From: Echinicola jeungdonensis
GTDB lineage: Bacteria; Bacteroidota; Bacteroidia; Cytophagales; Cyclobacteriaceae
Assembly (NCBI RefSeq): GCF_030409905.1
Contig: NZ_JAUFQT010000002.1
Coordinates: forward strand, 434,001 to 498,000
Direction: 5' to 3'
DNA length: 64,000 nucleotides
The notes beneath the pieces were generated by a model, which was not told the origin of the DNA, did not search any database, and saw only the letters and a list, made by a program, of their open reading frames with translations. Both the position numbers and the translations under genes were made by a program. How positions within the stretch are numbered: the stretch's first letter is position 1; every line of letters begins with the position of its first letter. Shown one piece after another: positions 55,993 through 64,000 of this stretch.

Positions 55993-57246
55993 ATGAAATT
56001 TACAATAGGATTGATCCTTTTCTTTTGGGTATTGATAGGGGTTTCAGATTCATGGGGACATGTTTGGCGGGTAAAACCAGCATCTGAGCTAGCTTTCATC
56101 AAAAAAGCAGTACAACTGGCCCAGCCAAAGGATACCATCCTCGTTTATCCAGGAGTTTATAATGAAAACCTGATTGAAATCAATAAGCCATTGGTTCTGG
56201 AAGGTGTGGATTTTCCAATTATAGATGGCCAAGGAGGAGATGAAATTTTGGTTGTCACTTCTAACCAGGTGCATATTCGGGGATTTGAGCTTAAAAATAT
56301 TGGGGCCAGCTTTTTAAAAGACAGGGCTGCCATCCGGCTCAATCAAGTTAGTCATGTAAAAGTGGAAAACAACCGGCTGAACAATACCTTCTTTGGGATT
56401 TATCTTCAAAACAGCACCGATTGCCAAGTGAAATCCAATATAATAACAGGCTCTGCAATCCAGGAAATCAATGCTGGAAATGCCATTCATGTTTGGAAAG
56501 GAAATCGAATTGAAATTATTGACAATCAGGTAAGACACCACCGTGATGGGATATATCTGGAGTTTGTTGACCAAAGTTTAATAAAAGGCAATACAAGCCA
56601 ATTTAATATGCGCTACGGCCTTCATTTTATGTTTTCCAACTATGACCGATATGAAGCCAATGTTTTTGAACAAAATGGCTCCGGGGTAGCTGTTATGTTC
56701 AGCAAACACATTAAAATGTTTAATAATCATTTTCTAGAAAATTGGGGAGGTGCCTCATATGGCATTCTCCTAAAAGAAATCAGCGATGGCCTTATGGTTC
56801 ATAACACCTTTGAAAGGAATACTGTCGGTATTTACGCAGAAGGGGCGAACCGAATTAAAATTGAAAAAAACACATTTCTCCACAATGGTAAAGCCATGGA
56901 TATAAAAGGTAATTGCCTAAATAATGAAGTGATAACAAATAATTTCATTGGGAATACTTTTGAAGTCCTGACCAATTCCAAATCCAATTTGAATCATTTT
57001 GAGGGTAATTATTGGAGCCAATACCGGGGTTATGACCTGGACAGGGATGGAATAGGAGATGTACCTTATAGGCCGGTCAATTTGTTTTCTTTGGTTACAG
57101 AAAAGGTTCCTGCAGCCCACATGCTCTTGCATAGTTTTCTGGTCAGGAGCCTTGAATTGGCCGAAAGGCTTTTTCCACAACTGATTCCTGCCAGCTTGAT
57201 TGATAAAAAGCCCATGCTAAAACCCATAAATTATGATAGAATTTAG
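55993..57246 (+). CDS. nosD: NosD copper-site maturation protein
   Basis: A periplasmic right-handed beta-helix protein needed to assemble the CuZ site of NosZ, working with NosF and NosY. It has 417 residues, with a signal peptide (about 1-22) and about a dozen repeats of the carbohydrate-binding/sugar-hydrolase type (for example VKVENNRLNNTFFGIYLQNS and EANVFEQNGSGVAVMFSKHI). The end has YWSQYRGYDLDRDGIGDVPY, typical of NosD. It overlaps nosF by 14 bases. Confidence 0.95.
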   Translation: MKFTIGLILFFWVLIGVSDSWGHVWRVKPASELAFIKKAVQLAQPKDTILVYPGVYNENLIEINKPLVLEGVDFPIIDGQGGDEILVVTSNQVHIRGFELKNIGASFLKDRAAIRLNQVSHVKVENNRLNNTFFGIYLQNSTDCQVKSNIITGSAIQEINAGNAIHVWKGNRIEIIDNQVRHHRDGIYLEFVDQSLIKGNTSQFNMRYGLHFMFSNYDRYEANVFEQNGSGVAVMFSKHIKMFNNHFLENWGGASYGILLKEISDGLMVHNTFERNTVGIYAEGANRIKIEKNTFLHNGKAMDIKGNCLNNEVITNNFIGNTFEVLTNSKSNLNHFEGNYWSQYRGYDLDRDGIGDVPYRPVNLFSLVTEKVPAAHMLLHSFLVRSLELAERLFPQLIPASLIDKKPMLKPINYDRI

Positions 57247-57955
57247 AGAAATCTCAAAAAGATTCGGAAAACAAAAGGTACTCAATCAGGTTTCCCTCCA
57301 GCTTGAAGTGGGCCATGGGGTGGCCTTGGTAGGTCCTAATGGTTCCGGAAAAACCACTATGATAAAAATTCTTCTGGGCTTGGTAACATCCACTTCAGGG
57401 GAAATAACCCTGTATGGGAAACCAATTGAAAAGCAGAGTGAGTATAGAAAGGACATTGGTTATATGCCCCAGATCAACAGATTTCCAGACAACATGAAAG
57501 TGGGGCAATTATTTGGTATGTTGAAAAATATGAGGAAGGATGTTTCCAAAGAGCAATATGATTTGGACTTGTTTAAAGCGTTTGAAATTGGAAAACTGAA
57601 GGATAAAAAACTGAACCACCTTTCTGGTGGGATGAAGCAAAAGGTCAGTGCAGCATTGGCTTTTTTATTTAATCCCCAGGTGCTGGTTTTGGATGAACCT
57701 ACTGCAGGTCTGGATCCGGTTTCCAATGAGCTTTTTAAACAAAAATTAAAAAGCTCCATAAACCAAGGAAAGTTGGTGTTGATCACCTCTCATATTTTAT
57801 CGGACTTGGATGAAATCACTACCCATGTGGTTTATTTGATGGATGGGAAAGTCCGTTTTTCTAAAAGTCTTGAACAAATGAAGGAAGAAACCTCCGAACA
57901 CCGCTTAAATCGAATGATTGCCCAAATTCTAAATCGAGAAGAAGTCTATGTTTAG
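57233..57955 (+). CDS. nosF: NosF ABC-transporter ATPase
   Basis: The ATPase of the NosDFY complex, 240 residues. Walker A is GPNGSGKTT (about 34-42), the signature is LSGGMKQKV (about 129-137), Walker B is VLVLDEPTAGLDP (about 147-159) and the switch His is in LITSHIL. It overlaps both nosD and nosY (8 bases), so the three are coupled. Confidence 0.95.
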   Translation: MIEFREISKRFGKQKVLNQVSLQLEVGHGVALVGPNGSGKTTMIKILLGLVTSTSGEITLYGKPIEKQSEYRKDIGYMPQINRFPDNMKVGQLFGMLKNMRKDVSKEQYDLDLFKAFEIGKLKDKKLNHLSGGMKQKVSAALAFLFNPQVLVLDEPTAGLDPVSNELFKQKLKSSINQGKLVLITSHILSDLDEITTHVVYLMDGKVRFSKSLEQMKEETSEHRLNRMIAQILNREEVYV

Positions 57956-58715
57956 GTTAACAAAATTTATTCTGGGAGACCTTTCCAAAAATTGGATACT
58001 GATATTGTACTTTGGTTTCCTTTTAGCTTCCACCTTTGGGCTGTTTATGATGGAGGGACAATCTGACAAAGCATTGGTCAGCCTTTTAAATCTGACATTA
58101 ATGGTTGTTCCAATGATGACCCTATTGATAGGGACCATTTATTATTATAATATGTATGAATTTATTGTTATGATCCTTGCCCAGCCGATTAAAAGGAAAA
58201 CGGTCATTGCCAGTATTTATCTGGGCCTTTCAATTGCCTTTAGTTTGGCATTCATATTAGGGTTAGGAATTCCCCTCGGGATAATGGGGTTTTCCCAGGC
58301 AGGATGGATGTTGATCCTCGTTGGACTATTGCTTACCTGGGTTTTTGTTGGATTAGCACTTTGGGCAGGAGTTCTGACGCGGGACAAGGCCAAAGGGATG
58401 GGATTTTCCCTATTGATTTGGGTGTACTTTGTATTGATATTTGATGGCCTTATCCTTTTACTCATGTATAATTTTAGTGATTATCCTATCGAAAAAGGAG
58501 TCCTGATGATTACCTTTTTAAATCCTGTGGATCTGGGAAGGATTCTGGTTTTGATGCAAACCCAGGCAGCAGCACTCATGGGATATAGCGGGGCAGTATT
58601 TCGCCATTTTTTTGAAGCCTGGTGGGGCTTGATCGTAGCCATTGGAGTAATGGGTATTTGGGCTTTGGTCCCGGTTTGGGGAGCATTCAGAAAATTCAAA
58701 AGAAAAGACCTCTAA
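57948..58715 (+). CDS. nosY: NosY ABC-transporter permease
   Basis: The membrane subunit of the NosDFY transporter, 255 residues with six hydrophobic helices, of the ABC-2 type. It starts within the end of nosF and its stop overlaps the next ATG by one base. The substrate moved across the membrane, probably a sulfur species, is not settled in the literature I know. Confidence 0.92.
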   Translation: MFRLTKFILGDLSKNWILILYFGFLLASTFGLFMMEGQSDKALVSLLNLTLMVVPMMTLLIGTIYYYNMYEFIVMILAQPIKRKTVIASIYLGLSIAFSLAFILGLGIPLGIMGFSQAGWMLILVGLLLTWVFVGLALWAGVLTRDKAKGMGFSLLIWVYFVLIFDGLILLLMYNFSDYPIEKGVLMITFLNPVDLGRILVLMQTQAAALMGYSGAVFRHFFEAWWGLIVAIGVMGIWALVPVWGAFRKFKRKDL

Positions 58716-59815
58716 TGAAAATTAAAAGCCAATTTTTATTTCCATTAGTCCTTCTTGCTCTTTTGGTTGGAATAATTGGGGGATGGCTTCGGTTAGGATG
58801 GCAGGGAATAATAATTCCAAAAGCAGCAGCCCTTCATGGCCTTTTAATGGTTGGAGGGTTTATGGGGACTATGATCTCTCTGGAACGCAGCCTGATCATG
58901 AAAAAAAAAGGCTGGTTGCTGGTTCCAGTGATATCACTTTTATCCATTCCCATTTATTTGGGAGGATATTTTACATTAGGAATTTGGGCCCAAGTGTTGG
59001 CTAGTGCGGGTTTGGTGACCTTGATGTATTTTCAATACTCACAGAGGAAGTTATCAGAGCAATTACTATTAATGGTAGGAGCCATGTTTTGGTTGGTAGG
59101 GAATATATTGGTTTTAAAAACACAGTTTATTCCCCAAGGAAGTTCCTGGTGGATCGGTTTTATCATGTTAACTATAGTCGGGGAGCGATTGGAATTCGGG
59201 AAATTCCTTCCCAACCCCAAATGGAGCCGGCCTTTGATGTTTGTTCTGTTGGGGCTTTTCACGCTGGGATTATTGTTTCCTTTTCATCAAATGGGCCATC
59301 AATTGGTTGGAACTACCACTATAGGGGCAGGGCTTTGGCTAATCCGGTTTGACATGGCTAGGTTTGCTGTCAGAAAACAAGGGATCCATAGGTTTATTGG
59401 ATGGGGATTGCTAATGGGCTATTGTTGGTTGGTATTGTTTGGTTGTATTGTTTTGGCCTTTCCTAACCATCCCTTGTATTATGACCTCTTTCTCCACAGT
59501 TTCTTTTTGGGCTTTGCATTTTCTATGATCTGGGCACATGGACCAATTATGCTTCCAACATTTCTAAAAATTCATCATACCATTTATCATCCTTTGATGT
59601 GGGTGATTTGGGGCTTTTTTCAGGTTAGCTTGATAGCAAGGCTTGGGTTTGGTTTCGTTCAAAATATGGAAGCCAGGAAATGGTTGGGGGTGGTCAACGG
59701 CTGGATTATAATTCTCTTTTTTGTATTGTTTATCGTTTTGATAATCAGATCAAAATATCAATATAAAGTGTCTGTTTCATCCGTAAAAAAGGAAAATTTA
59801 AAAATGGTAAACTAA
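58715..59815 (+). CDS. Polytopic membrane protein, NnrS-like
   Basis: A 366-residue membrane protein with about 10-12 helices, starting at the ATG that overlaps the nosY stop (MKIKSQFLFPLVLLALLVG); the frame is open upstream inside nosY. Histidines and charged residues lie within helices: KAAALHGLLMVGGFMGTMIS (about 29-48), FPFHQMGHQLVGTTTIGAGL (about 189-208) and LHSFFLGFAFSMIWAHGPIM (about 260-279). The last resembles the metal- or heme-binding helix of NnrS-type proteins linked to NO. It sits between nosY and the NO reductase gene, fitting an NO-protection role. The family assignment is tentative. Confidence 0.55.
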   Translation: MKIKSQFLFPLVLLALLVGIIGGWLRLGWQGIIIPKAAALHGLLMVGGFMGTMISLERSLIMKKKGWLLVPVISLLSIPIYLGGYFTLGIWAQVLASAGLVTLMYFQYSQRKLSEQLLLMVGAMFWLVGNILVLKTQFIPQGSSWWIGFIMLTIVGERLEFGKFLPNPKWSRPLMFVLLGLFTLGLLFPFHQMGHQLVGTTTIGAGLWLIRFDMARFAVRKQGIHRFIGWGLLMGYCWLVLFGCIVLAFPNHPLYYDLFLHSFFLGFAFSMIWAHGPIMLPTFLKIHHTIYHPLMWVIWGFFQVSLIARLGFGFVQNMEARKWLGVVNGWIIILFFVLFIVLIIRSKYQYKVSVSSVKKENLKMVN

Positions 59816-59890
59816 AAAAAAACTCCTAAAAAAAAGATAAAAATACCCTAAAATCCTAAAATAATTTATTAATAAAAAAAAATAATAGCT

Positions 59891-62167
59891 ATGAAAATGG
59901 AAAAAAGATTATGGATCATTTTTGGCCTGGTCGTTGGCTTGTCCTTTTTGGTCTTGGGTTATTATGGTTATGAAATTTACCAGAAAGCCCCCCCGATTCC
60001 TGATTTGGTAGTGGATGAAAAAGGAGAAGTGGTCTTTACTGGAAAGGATATCCGTAACGGGCAAAATGCATGGCAAAGTATGGGTGGCCAGGAGGTAGGT
60101 TCTATTTGGGGCCACGGTGCCTATTTGGCACCGGACTGGACGGCAGATTGGATCCACCGAGAGGCTCTTTATATTTTAGACAGGTTGGCAGTTAAAGAGG
60201 CGGGTGGTAGTTATGAAAAAGCCAGTGAACCTCAACAAGCTGCACTGCGTGCCCAATTGCAAAATTCTATTCGGAAAAATAATTTCGATTCCGAGACCAG
60301 GACCCTTACCATTTCAGAAGAGCGGCATTCTGCTATTAAAGATTTGAGTAGTTATTATAAGGGATTGTTTATGGGGGATCCAGATCAAATGGAATTGCGG
60401 GATGCTTATTCCATCCCGGAAAATGCCATAAAGGATCCCCAAAGGATGAGGGATATGAATGCCTTCTTTTTTTGGGCCTCTTGGGCTTGCGTTACCGAAA
60501 GGCCCGGCAGTGATGTGACTTACACCCATAATTGGCCTTCAGATGAATTGGTGGGCAATAAGGCCACGGGGGACTTATTGCTTTGGACCGGATTTAGTGT
60601 GATCATGTTGCTATTTGGAACAGGGGTATTGGTGTTTTACCATGCAAAAAGTAAGGAAGAGGAGTTACAAGCCCCTGTGGAGGATCCTTTAATGCGGCAA
60701 AAAATCACTCCTTCTATGAAGGCCGTGGAAAAATATTTTTGGATTGTGAATTTGCTAATTCTTGTTCAGGTGGCCATGGGAATCATTACTGCCCATTACG
60801 GAGTGGAAGGTAATTTACTATATGGTTTTCCTTTGGCGGATTATTTACCTTATGCCGCTTCCAGAACCTGGCATGTACAGCTGGCCATTTATTGGATTGC
60901 CACAGCCTGGTTAGCAACAGGATTATATATTGGCCCATCGCTTACTGGGAAGGATCCCAAATTTCAAAAGTTGGGCGTAAATTTCCTTTTTATTGCCTTA
61001 CTGGTAATTGTAGTAGGCTCCCTTGCCGGCCAATGGATGGGAATTATGCAAAAATTAGGGTATGTGAATAATTTCTGGCTGGGTCATCAGGGTTATGAGT
61101 ATGTAGGTCTAGGTCGGTTTTGGCAATGTTTCCTATTGGTTGGACTGTTTATTTGGCTGGCTTTAATGATTAGGCCCCTGGTTCCTGTTTTTCGACAAAA
61201 GACCCAAGAAAAGCATTTATTGACCATGTTTTTGATTTCCTGTGCCGCTATTGCTTTGTTTTTCGGCGCCGGGCTTATGTGGGGAAGACAAACCAATCTT
61301 GCCATTGCGGAATATTGGAGATGGTGGGTGGTTCACCTTTGGGTGGAAGGTTTCTTTGAAGTATTTGCCACCGTAGTTGCTGCTTTCCTATTTACCAGGA
61401 TGGGCTTATTGAAAATAAGGACTGCAAGTGTGTCTGTTATATTTGCCACGGTGATTTTTCTATCAGGGGGAATAATTGGTACATTTCACCACCTTTATTT
61501 TACAGGTACCCCTAAAGCAGTAATGGCCCTGGGAGCCACCTTCAGTGCTTTGGAAGTGGTACCATTGGTATTGATAGGCTTTGAGGCCTTTGAAAACTAT
61601 CGAATGAGTAAGGTTACAGATTGGCTCAAGGATTATAAATGGCCGATTTATTGCCTTATTTCCGTGGCCTTTTGGAACTTCCTTGGGGCGGGGATTTTTG
61701 GTTTTCTGATTAATCCGCCTATAGCCTTATATTACATGCAAGGCCTGAATACTACGCCTCTGCATGGGCATACCGCTTTGTTTGGTGTATATGGAATGTT
61801 GGGAATTGGATTAATGTTATTTGTGCTTAGAAGTCTTTACCGCAAGCAGGTATGGAATGACCGGTTGATGGGTTTTGCCTTTTGGTCTATCAATATTGGT
61901 CTGATGTTAATGGCGGTATTGAGCTTATTGCCTGTTGGCCTGTTGCAAACAGTTGCCAGTGTTAACGAAGGCATGTGGTATGCCCGTTCCGCCGAATTTC
62001 TCCAGCAACCTCTTATGGATAATTTAAGGTGGTTAAGGGTAATCGGGGATACGGTATTTTCCCTTGGGGCTGTTGCCTTATTTATCTTTGTCTTTGGGTT
62101 ATTTAGAAATCGTAAAAAAGGACAAAAGATTTCCAGGAAAGACAAAGAAATGGCCAGTGCCAATTGA
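59891..62167 (+). CDS. norB: Quinol-dependent nitric oxide reductase (qNor)
   Basis: Reduces NO to N2O using quinol. The 758-residue single-subunit form is longer than cytochrome-c-type NorB (about 450) because of an N-terminal extension. The first helix (about 7-30) is followed by a periplasmic domain with QNAWQSMGGQEVGSIWGHGA (about 59-78). The catalytic barrel has the heme/FeB ligands in WHVQLAIYWIATAW (about 328-341), WWVVHLWVEGFFEVF (about 479-493), GTFHHLYFTG (about 534-543) and LHGHTALFGVYGM (about 626-638). It supplies N2O for NosZ. It is preceded by an 80-base A-rich gap and followed by a hairpin. Confidence 0.96.
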   Translation: MKMEKRLWIIFGLVVGLSFLVLGYYGYEIYQKAPPIPDLVVDEKGEVVFTGKDIRNGQNAWQSMGGQEVGSIWGHGAYLAPDWTADWIHREALYILDRLAVKEAGGSYEKASEPQQAALRAQLQNSIRKNNFDSETRTLTISEERHSAIKDLSSYYKGLFMGDPDQMELRDAYSIPENAIKDPQRMRDMNAFFFWASWACVTERPGSDVTYTHNWPSDELVGNKATGDLLLWTGFSVIMLLFGTGVLVFYHAKSKEEELQAPVEDPLMRQKITPSMKAVEKYFWIVNLLILVQVAMGIITAHYGVEGNLLYGFPLADYLPYAASRTWHVQLAIYWIATAWLATGLYIGPSLTGKDPKFQKLGVNFLFIALLVIVVGSLAGQWMGIMQKLGYVNNFWLGHQGYEYVGLGRFWQCFLLVGLFIWLALMIRPLVPVFRQKTQEKHLLTMFLISCAAIALFFGAGLMWGRQTNLAIAEYWRWWVVHLWVEGFFEVFATVVAAFLFTRMGLLKIRTASVSVIFATVIFLSGGIIGTFHHLYFTGTPKAVMALGATFSALEVVPLVLIGFEAFENYRMSKVTDWLKDYKWPIYCLISVAFWNFLGAGIFGFLINPPIALYYMQGLNTTPLHGHTALFGVYGMLGIGLMLFVLRSLYRKQVWNDRLMGFAFWSINIGLMLMAVLSLLPVGLLQTVASVNEGMWYARSAEFLQQPLMDNLRWLRVIGDTVFSLGAVALFIFVFGLFRNRKKGQKISRKDKEMASAN

Positions 62168-62268
62168 TAATGAAAGGTTTTAATTGATATGGAGGAAGCC
62201 CTCAAGCACCTAATTAAAAGATAAAAAGACCTATTTATTTGTAGGAGGTCTTAACTTTGATTAACAAC

Positions 62269-62298
62269 ATGGACCGGGGTTAAAAAGCCCTGGTCCAT
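62269..62298 (+). terminator. Strong hairpin after norB
   Basis: ATGGACCGGGG and CCCTGGTCCAT pair with one bulge around TTAAAAAG, followed by a short T stretch. It lies 26 bases before the hemerythrin gene, so it may also sit in that gene's leader. Confidence 0.6.
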
Positions 62299-62323
62299 TT
62301 TCGAAAATTAAATTGACAATGCT

Positions 62324-62800
62324 ATGAATAAACCATTGAAAAGACATGAGGCTTTGCAGCCTTTGTCCAGAGATCACCATCAAGGCCTACTTTTGGGTTG
62401 GAGAATCCGGCAAGGGATCAAGAAAAAAGTTGACCAAAACCGAATATTTGAGTATTTCAGGTATTTTTGGAAGGAACATCTTGAACCCCATTTTCAATTG
62501 GAAGAGGCATATATTTTTAATCTTTTGGATCCAAGAGATGAAATGAGAATCAAAGCTGAGGACCAACACAGGGAATTAAGAGAAATCGAAATGCTACTTG
62601 AAAAGAAAGGAGTGGAAAGGGACTTATTGGATTTATTTGCCGATAAGTTAGAAGCCCATATCCGTTATGAGGAGCGTGAACTGTTTCAGTATATGCAAAA
62701 GGTACTTGGACAGAATGAATTGGCCACCTTGAACGAAAAAATGGAAAAGGTACACAGCGAAAAAAGTGAATGTTGGAATGATCCTTTTTGGGTTAAATAA
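62324..62800 (+). CDS. Hemerythrin-like di-iron protein
   Basis: A 158-residue helical protein. The hemerythrin ligand pattern is visible as SRDHHQGLLLG (about 14-24), KEHLEPHFQLEEAYIF (about 49-64), DQHRELREIEM and HIRYEERELFQYM (about 117-129). It probably binds O2 or NO, or buffers iron. It lies between qNor and an NsrR-like regulator, both of which deal with NO. It is 10 bases from the regulator gene. Confidence 0.85.
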   Translation: MNKPLKRHEALQPLSRDHHQGLLLGWRIRQGIKKKVDQNRIFEYFRYFWKEHLEPHFQLEEAYIFNLLDPRDEMRIKAEDQHRELREIEMLLEKKGVERDLLDLFADKLEAHIRYEERELFQYMQKVLGQNELATLNEKMEKVHSEKSECWNDPFWVK

Positions 62801-62809
62801 TAGTGAAAA

Positions 62810-63253
62810 ATGATGTTTTCAAAAGCATGTGAATATGGGATCAGGGCCGTAATTTATATTTGGTCCCAGAGTAAGCAAAATAAAAAGCTGGGTGTAAAGG
62901 ATATTTGTAAAGAGATAGATGCTCCGGAATATTTTACGGCAAAGGTTCTTCAGTCTCTTGCCAGACAAAATGTTATTAGTTCTTCTAAAGGCCCCAATGG
63001 GGGATTTTTTATTGATAAAGACCAGGAGCAATTGAGGATGATAGATTTAGTCATCGCCATCGATGGGGATGGTATTTTTAATGGTTGCGGGCTTGGTTTA
63101 AAGCAATGCAGCGAAGAAAATCCTTGCCCCATCCATCATGATTTTAAAATTGTAAGAGACCAGTTGACCAGGATGCTGACCGAAAAAAGCCTTAAAGAAG
63201 TGGCTGCAGAAGTAGAAGAGGGTCATGCAATTCTTTCCAGGACGGGCAAGTAA
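62810..63253 (+). CDS. Rrf2-family Fe-S regulator, NsrR-like
   Basis: A 147-residue winged-helix repressor of the Rrf2 family (FSKACEYGIRAVIYI at the start, recognition helix in EYFTAKVLQSLARQNVISSS). Three cysteines, GCGLGLKQCSEENPC (spacing C-x6-C-x5-C, about 85-99), can hold an iron-sulfur cluster, as in NsrR and IscR. Next to hemerythrin, qNor and RIC it most likely senses NO and controls these genes. The alternative, a general Fe-S regulator, cannot be excluded. Confidence 0.85.
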   Translation: MMFSKACEYGIRAVIYIWSQSKQNKKLGVKDICKEIDAPEYFTAKVLQSLARQNVISSSKGPNGGFFIDKDQEQLRMIDLVIAIDGDGIFNGCGLGLKQCSEENPCPIHHDFKIVRDQLTRMLTEKSLKEVAAEVEEGHAILSRTGK

Positions 63254-63509
63254 TTTTGAATAATTGTATTAGCCCTAGTAAGGATTTTTTTAATTAAAAT
63301 CGGATTATTGGGATGAAATTTTGAGTTTGTAAAACTGATAAATTGAGGGGAAAAGTAGGGATAATCGATAGCCTTAATAACTTATTAAACCAATAAACCG
63401 CCAAAAGACAACATGAAGTTTTTTCATTCGTTTATAAGGTAAAAGGCTAATTTATAAGGGAAAATGATAAATTTATTGTAGTATAACCTTTAACAAAAAA
63501 GGAGGTTTT

Positions 63510-64000
63510 ATGAAAAGGTTGAAAATTATTATTCCGTTTATTTTTTTGACCCTAATCATTGTTGGTTGTTCGGTAACCTCATCTGTAGTTACGGATTATG
63601 ACCGCGAGGCCAATTTAAGGGAATATCAATCCTATTATTGGTCTGATGAATTTCAATTGAATAAAGGTCAATATGATGAGCCTTTGTTTTATAATACATT
63701 GATTAAAAAGCGATTAAAAACTGCCATAGAGGAAGAAATGAGGGCCAGAGGTTATGAATTGGATCCAGAAAATCCGGATTTATTGATAGATTCCCGGGTA
63801 ATGGTCAACCAAAGAAGTACCTCACAAAATCCTTATCCAATAAGTCCCTATTACAATCCTTATTATTATGGGTATTTTGGATCGCAATCTAGCACCATGG
63901 AAAAGGAAGGTGGCATAGTCGTAAATTTAGTAGATAGGGAAGAAAGACAATTGGTATGGCAAGGTTATGTAGCCAATGTGTTTCAAACGGAAACAAAGGA
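63510..64000 (+). CDS. DUF4136 lipoprotein, cut by the window end
   Basis: The gene begins at the ATG at 63510 with an unusually strong AAAGGAGG ribosome-binding site and is still open at base 64000. The first 163 residues show a lipoprotein signal (LIIVGC, Cys near residue 20), then SSVVTDYDREANLREYQSYY, a run of helical sequence and a Tyr/Pro-rich stretch (SPYYNPYYYGYFG, about 112-124). This is the pattern of DUF4136 envelope proteins, whose function is unknown. Confidence 0.75.
   Translation, partial: MKRLKIIIPFIFLTLIIVGCSVTSSVVTDYDREANLREYQSYYWSDEFQLNKGQYDEPLFYNTLIKKRLKTAIEEEMRARGYELDPENPDLLIDSRVMVNQRSTSQNPYPISPYYNPYYYGYFGSQSSTMEKEGGIVVNLVDREERQLVWQGYVANVFQTETK

Noticed and set aside
58622..58714. 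Upstream extension of the NnrS-like protein inside nosY
   Set aside because: The internal ATG at 58715 begins a proper membrane helix and overlaps the nosY stop in the usual coupled way.

Overview
The window looks like a chromosomal segment of an AT-rich Bacteroidota, most likely a marine or soil Cytophagales member near Cyclobacteriaceae. The evidence is SusC/SusD pairs, SusE/F-like lipoproteins, a DUF6377-type regulator, DUF1080 proteins, weak Shine-Dalgarno sequences, TAnnTTTG-like promoters and a clade II type N2O reductase. The taxonomic call is inference from gene content, since no rRNA or tRNA gene was recognised.

Region 1 (about 0.9-16.2 kb) is a hexuronate catabolic locus. A minus-strand run (uxaC, an SDR fructuronate reductase, uxuA) faces a divergent LacI regulator. 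Next come a Tat-type Gfo/Idh/MocA oxidoreductase, a two-domain DUF1080 lipoprotein, uxaA, and a divergent plus-strand operon kdgK-KDPG aldolase-dctP-dctQ-dctM. Together they take up uronates, convert glucuronate (and altronate from galacturonate) to KDG, and split KDPG to pyruvate and glyceraldehyde-3-phosphate. Three near-identical palindromes with an AATCGATT core sit upstream of uxaC/lacI, the DUF1080 gene and uxaA/kdgK and are probably the operators of the LacI protein.

Region 2 (16.8-18.5 kb) is a lone AidB-like acyl-CoA dehydrogenase. Region 3 (19.0-37.1 kb) is a polysaccharide utilisation locus, probably for dextran-like alpha-1,6-glucan: a DUF6377/TPR sensor-regulator, a GH97 enzyme, SusC, SusD, a second Gfo/Idh/MocA plus DUF1080 pair, a GH66 dextranase-type lipoprotein and a SusE/F-like binding lipoprotein. 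The GH97 and susC genes share a three-block upstream element with almost identical spacing. Between them lies a small accessory patch: a type II toxin-antitoxin pair whose toxin has an in-frame stop, and a REP-associated (HUH/Y1) transposase with surrounding hairpin repeats.

Region 4 (37.2-41.7 kb) holds a complete IS3-family element with an A6G frameshift signal, an NmrA-like protein, a GDPD lipoprotein and a HigA-like antitoxin with a decayed toxin upstream. Region 5 (41.9-49.7 kb) looks like an anoxia set: nrdG, a 59-residue separate glycyl-radical tail of NrdD, nrdD, and a divergent operon of an uncharacterised 601-residue protein, nadA, nadB and a QueD/PTPS homologue. An FNR-like palindrome lies between the two units. 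Region 6 (50.1-63.3 kb) handles NO and N2O: RIC (YtfE/ScdA), a heme-copper-oxidase-like membrane protein, cytochrome c, NosZ, an unknown membrane protein, NosL, NosD, NosF, NosY, an NnrS-like membrane protein, qNor, a hemerythrin-like protein and an NsrR-like Rrf2 regulator. No nitrite or nitrate reductase is present in the window. The last gene, a DUF4136 lipoprotein, runs off the end.

The best candidates for something new are the 601-residue protein in the nadA-nadB-queD operon, the separately encoded glycyl-radical tail, the heme-copper-like protein next to RIC, and the hairpin family with a constant ATTTGCAAT core and variable stems that surrounds the RAYT transposase.
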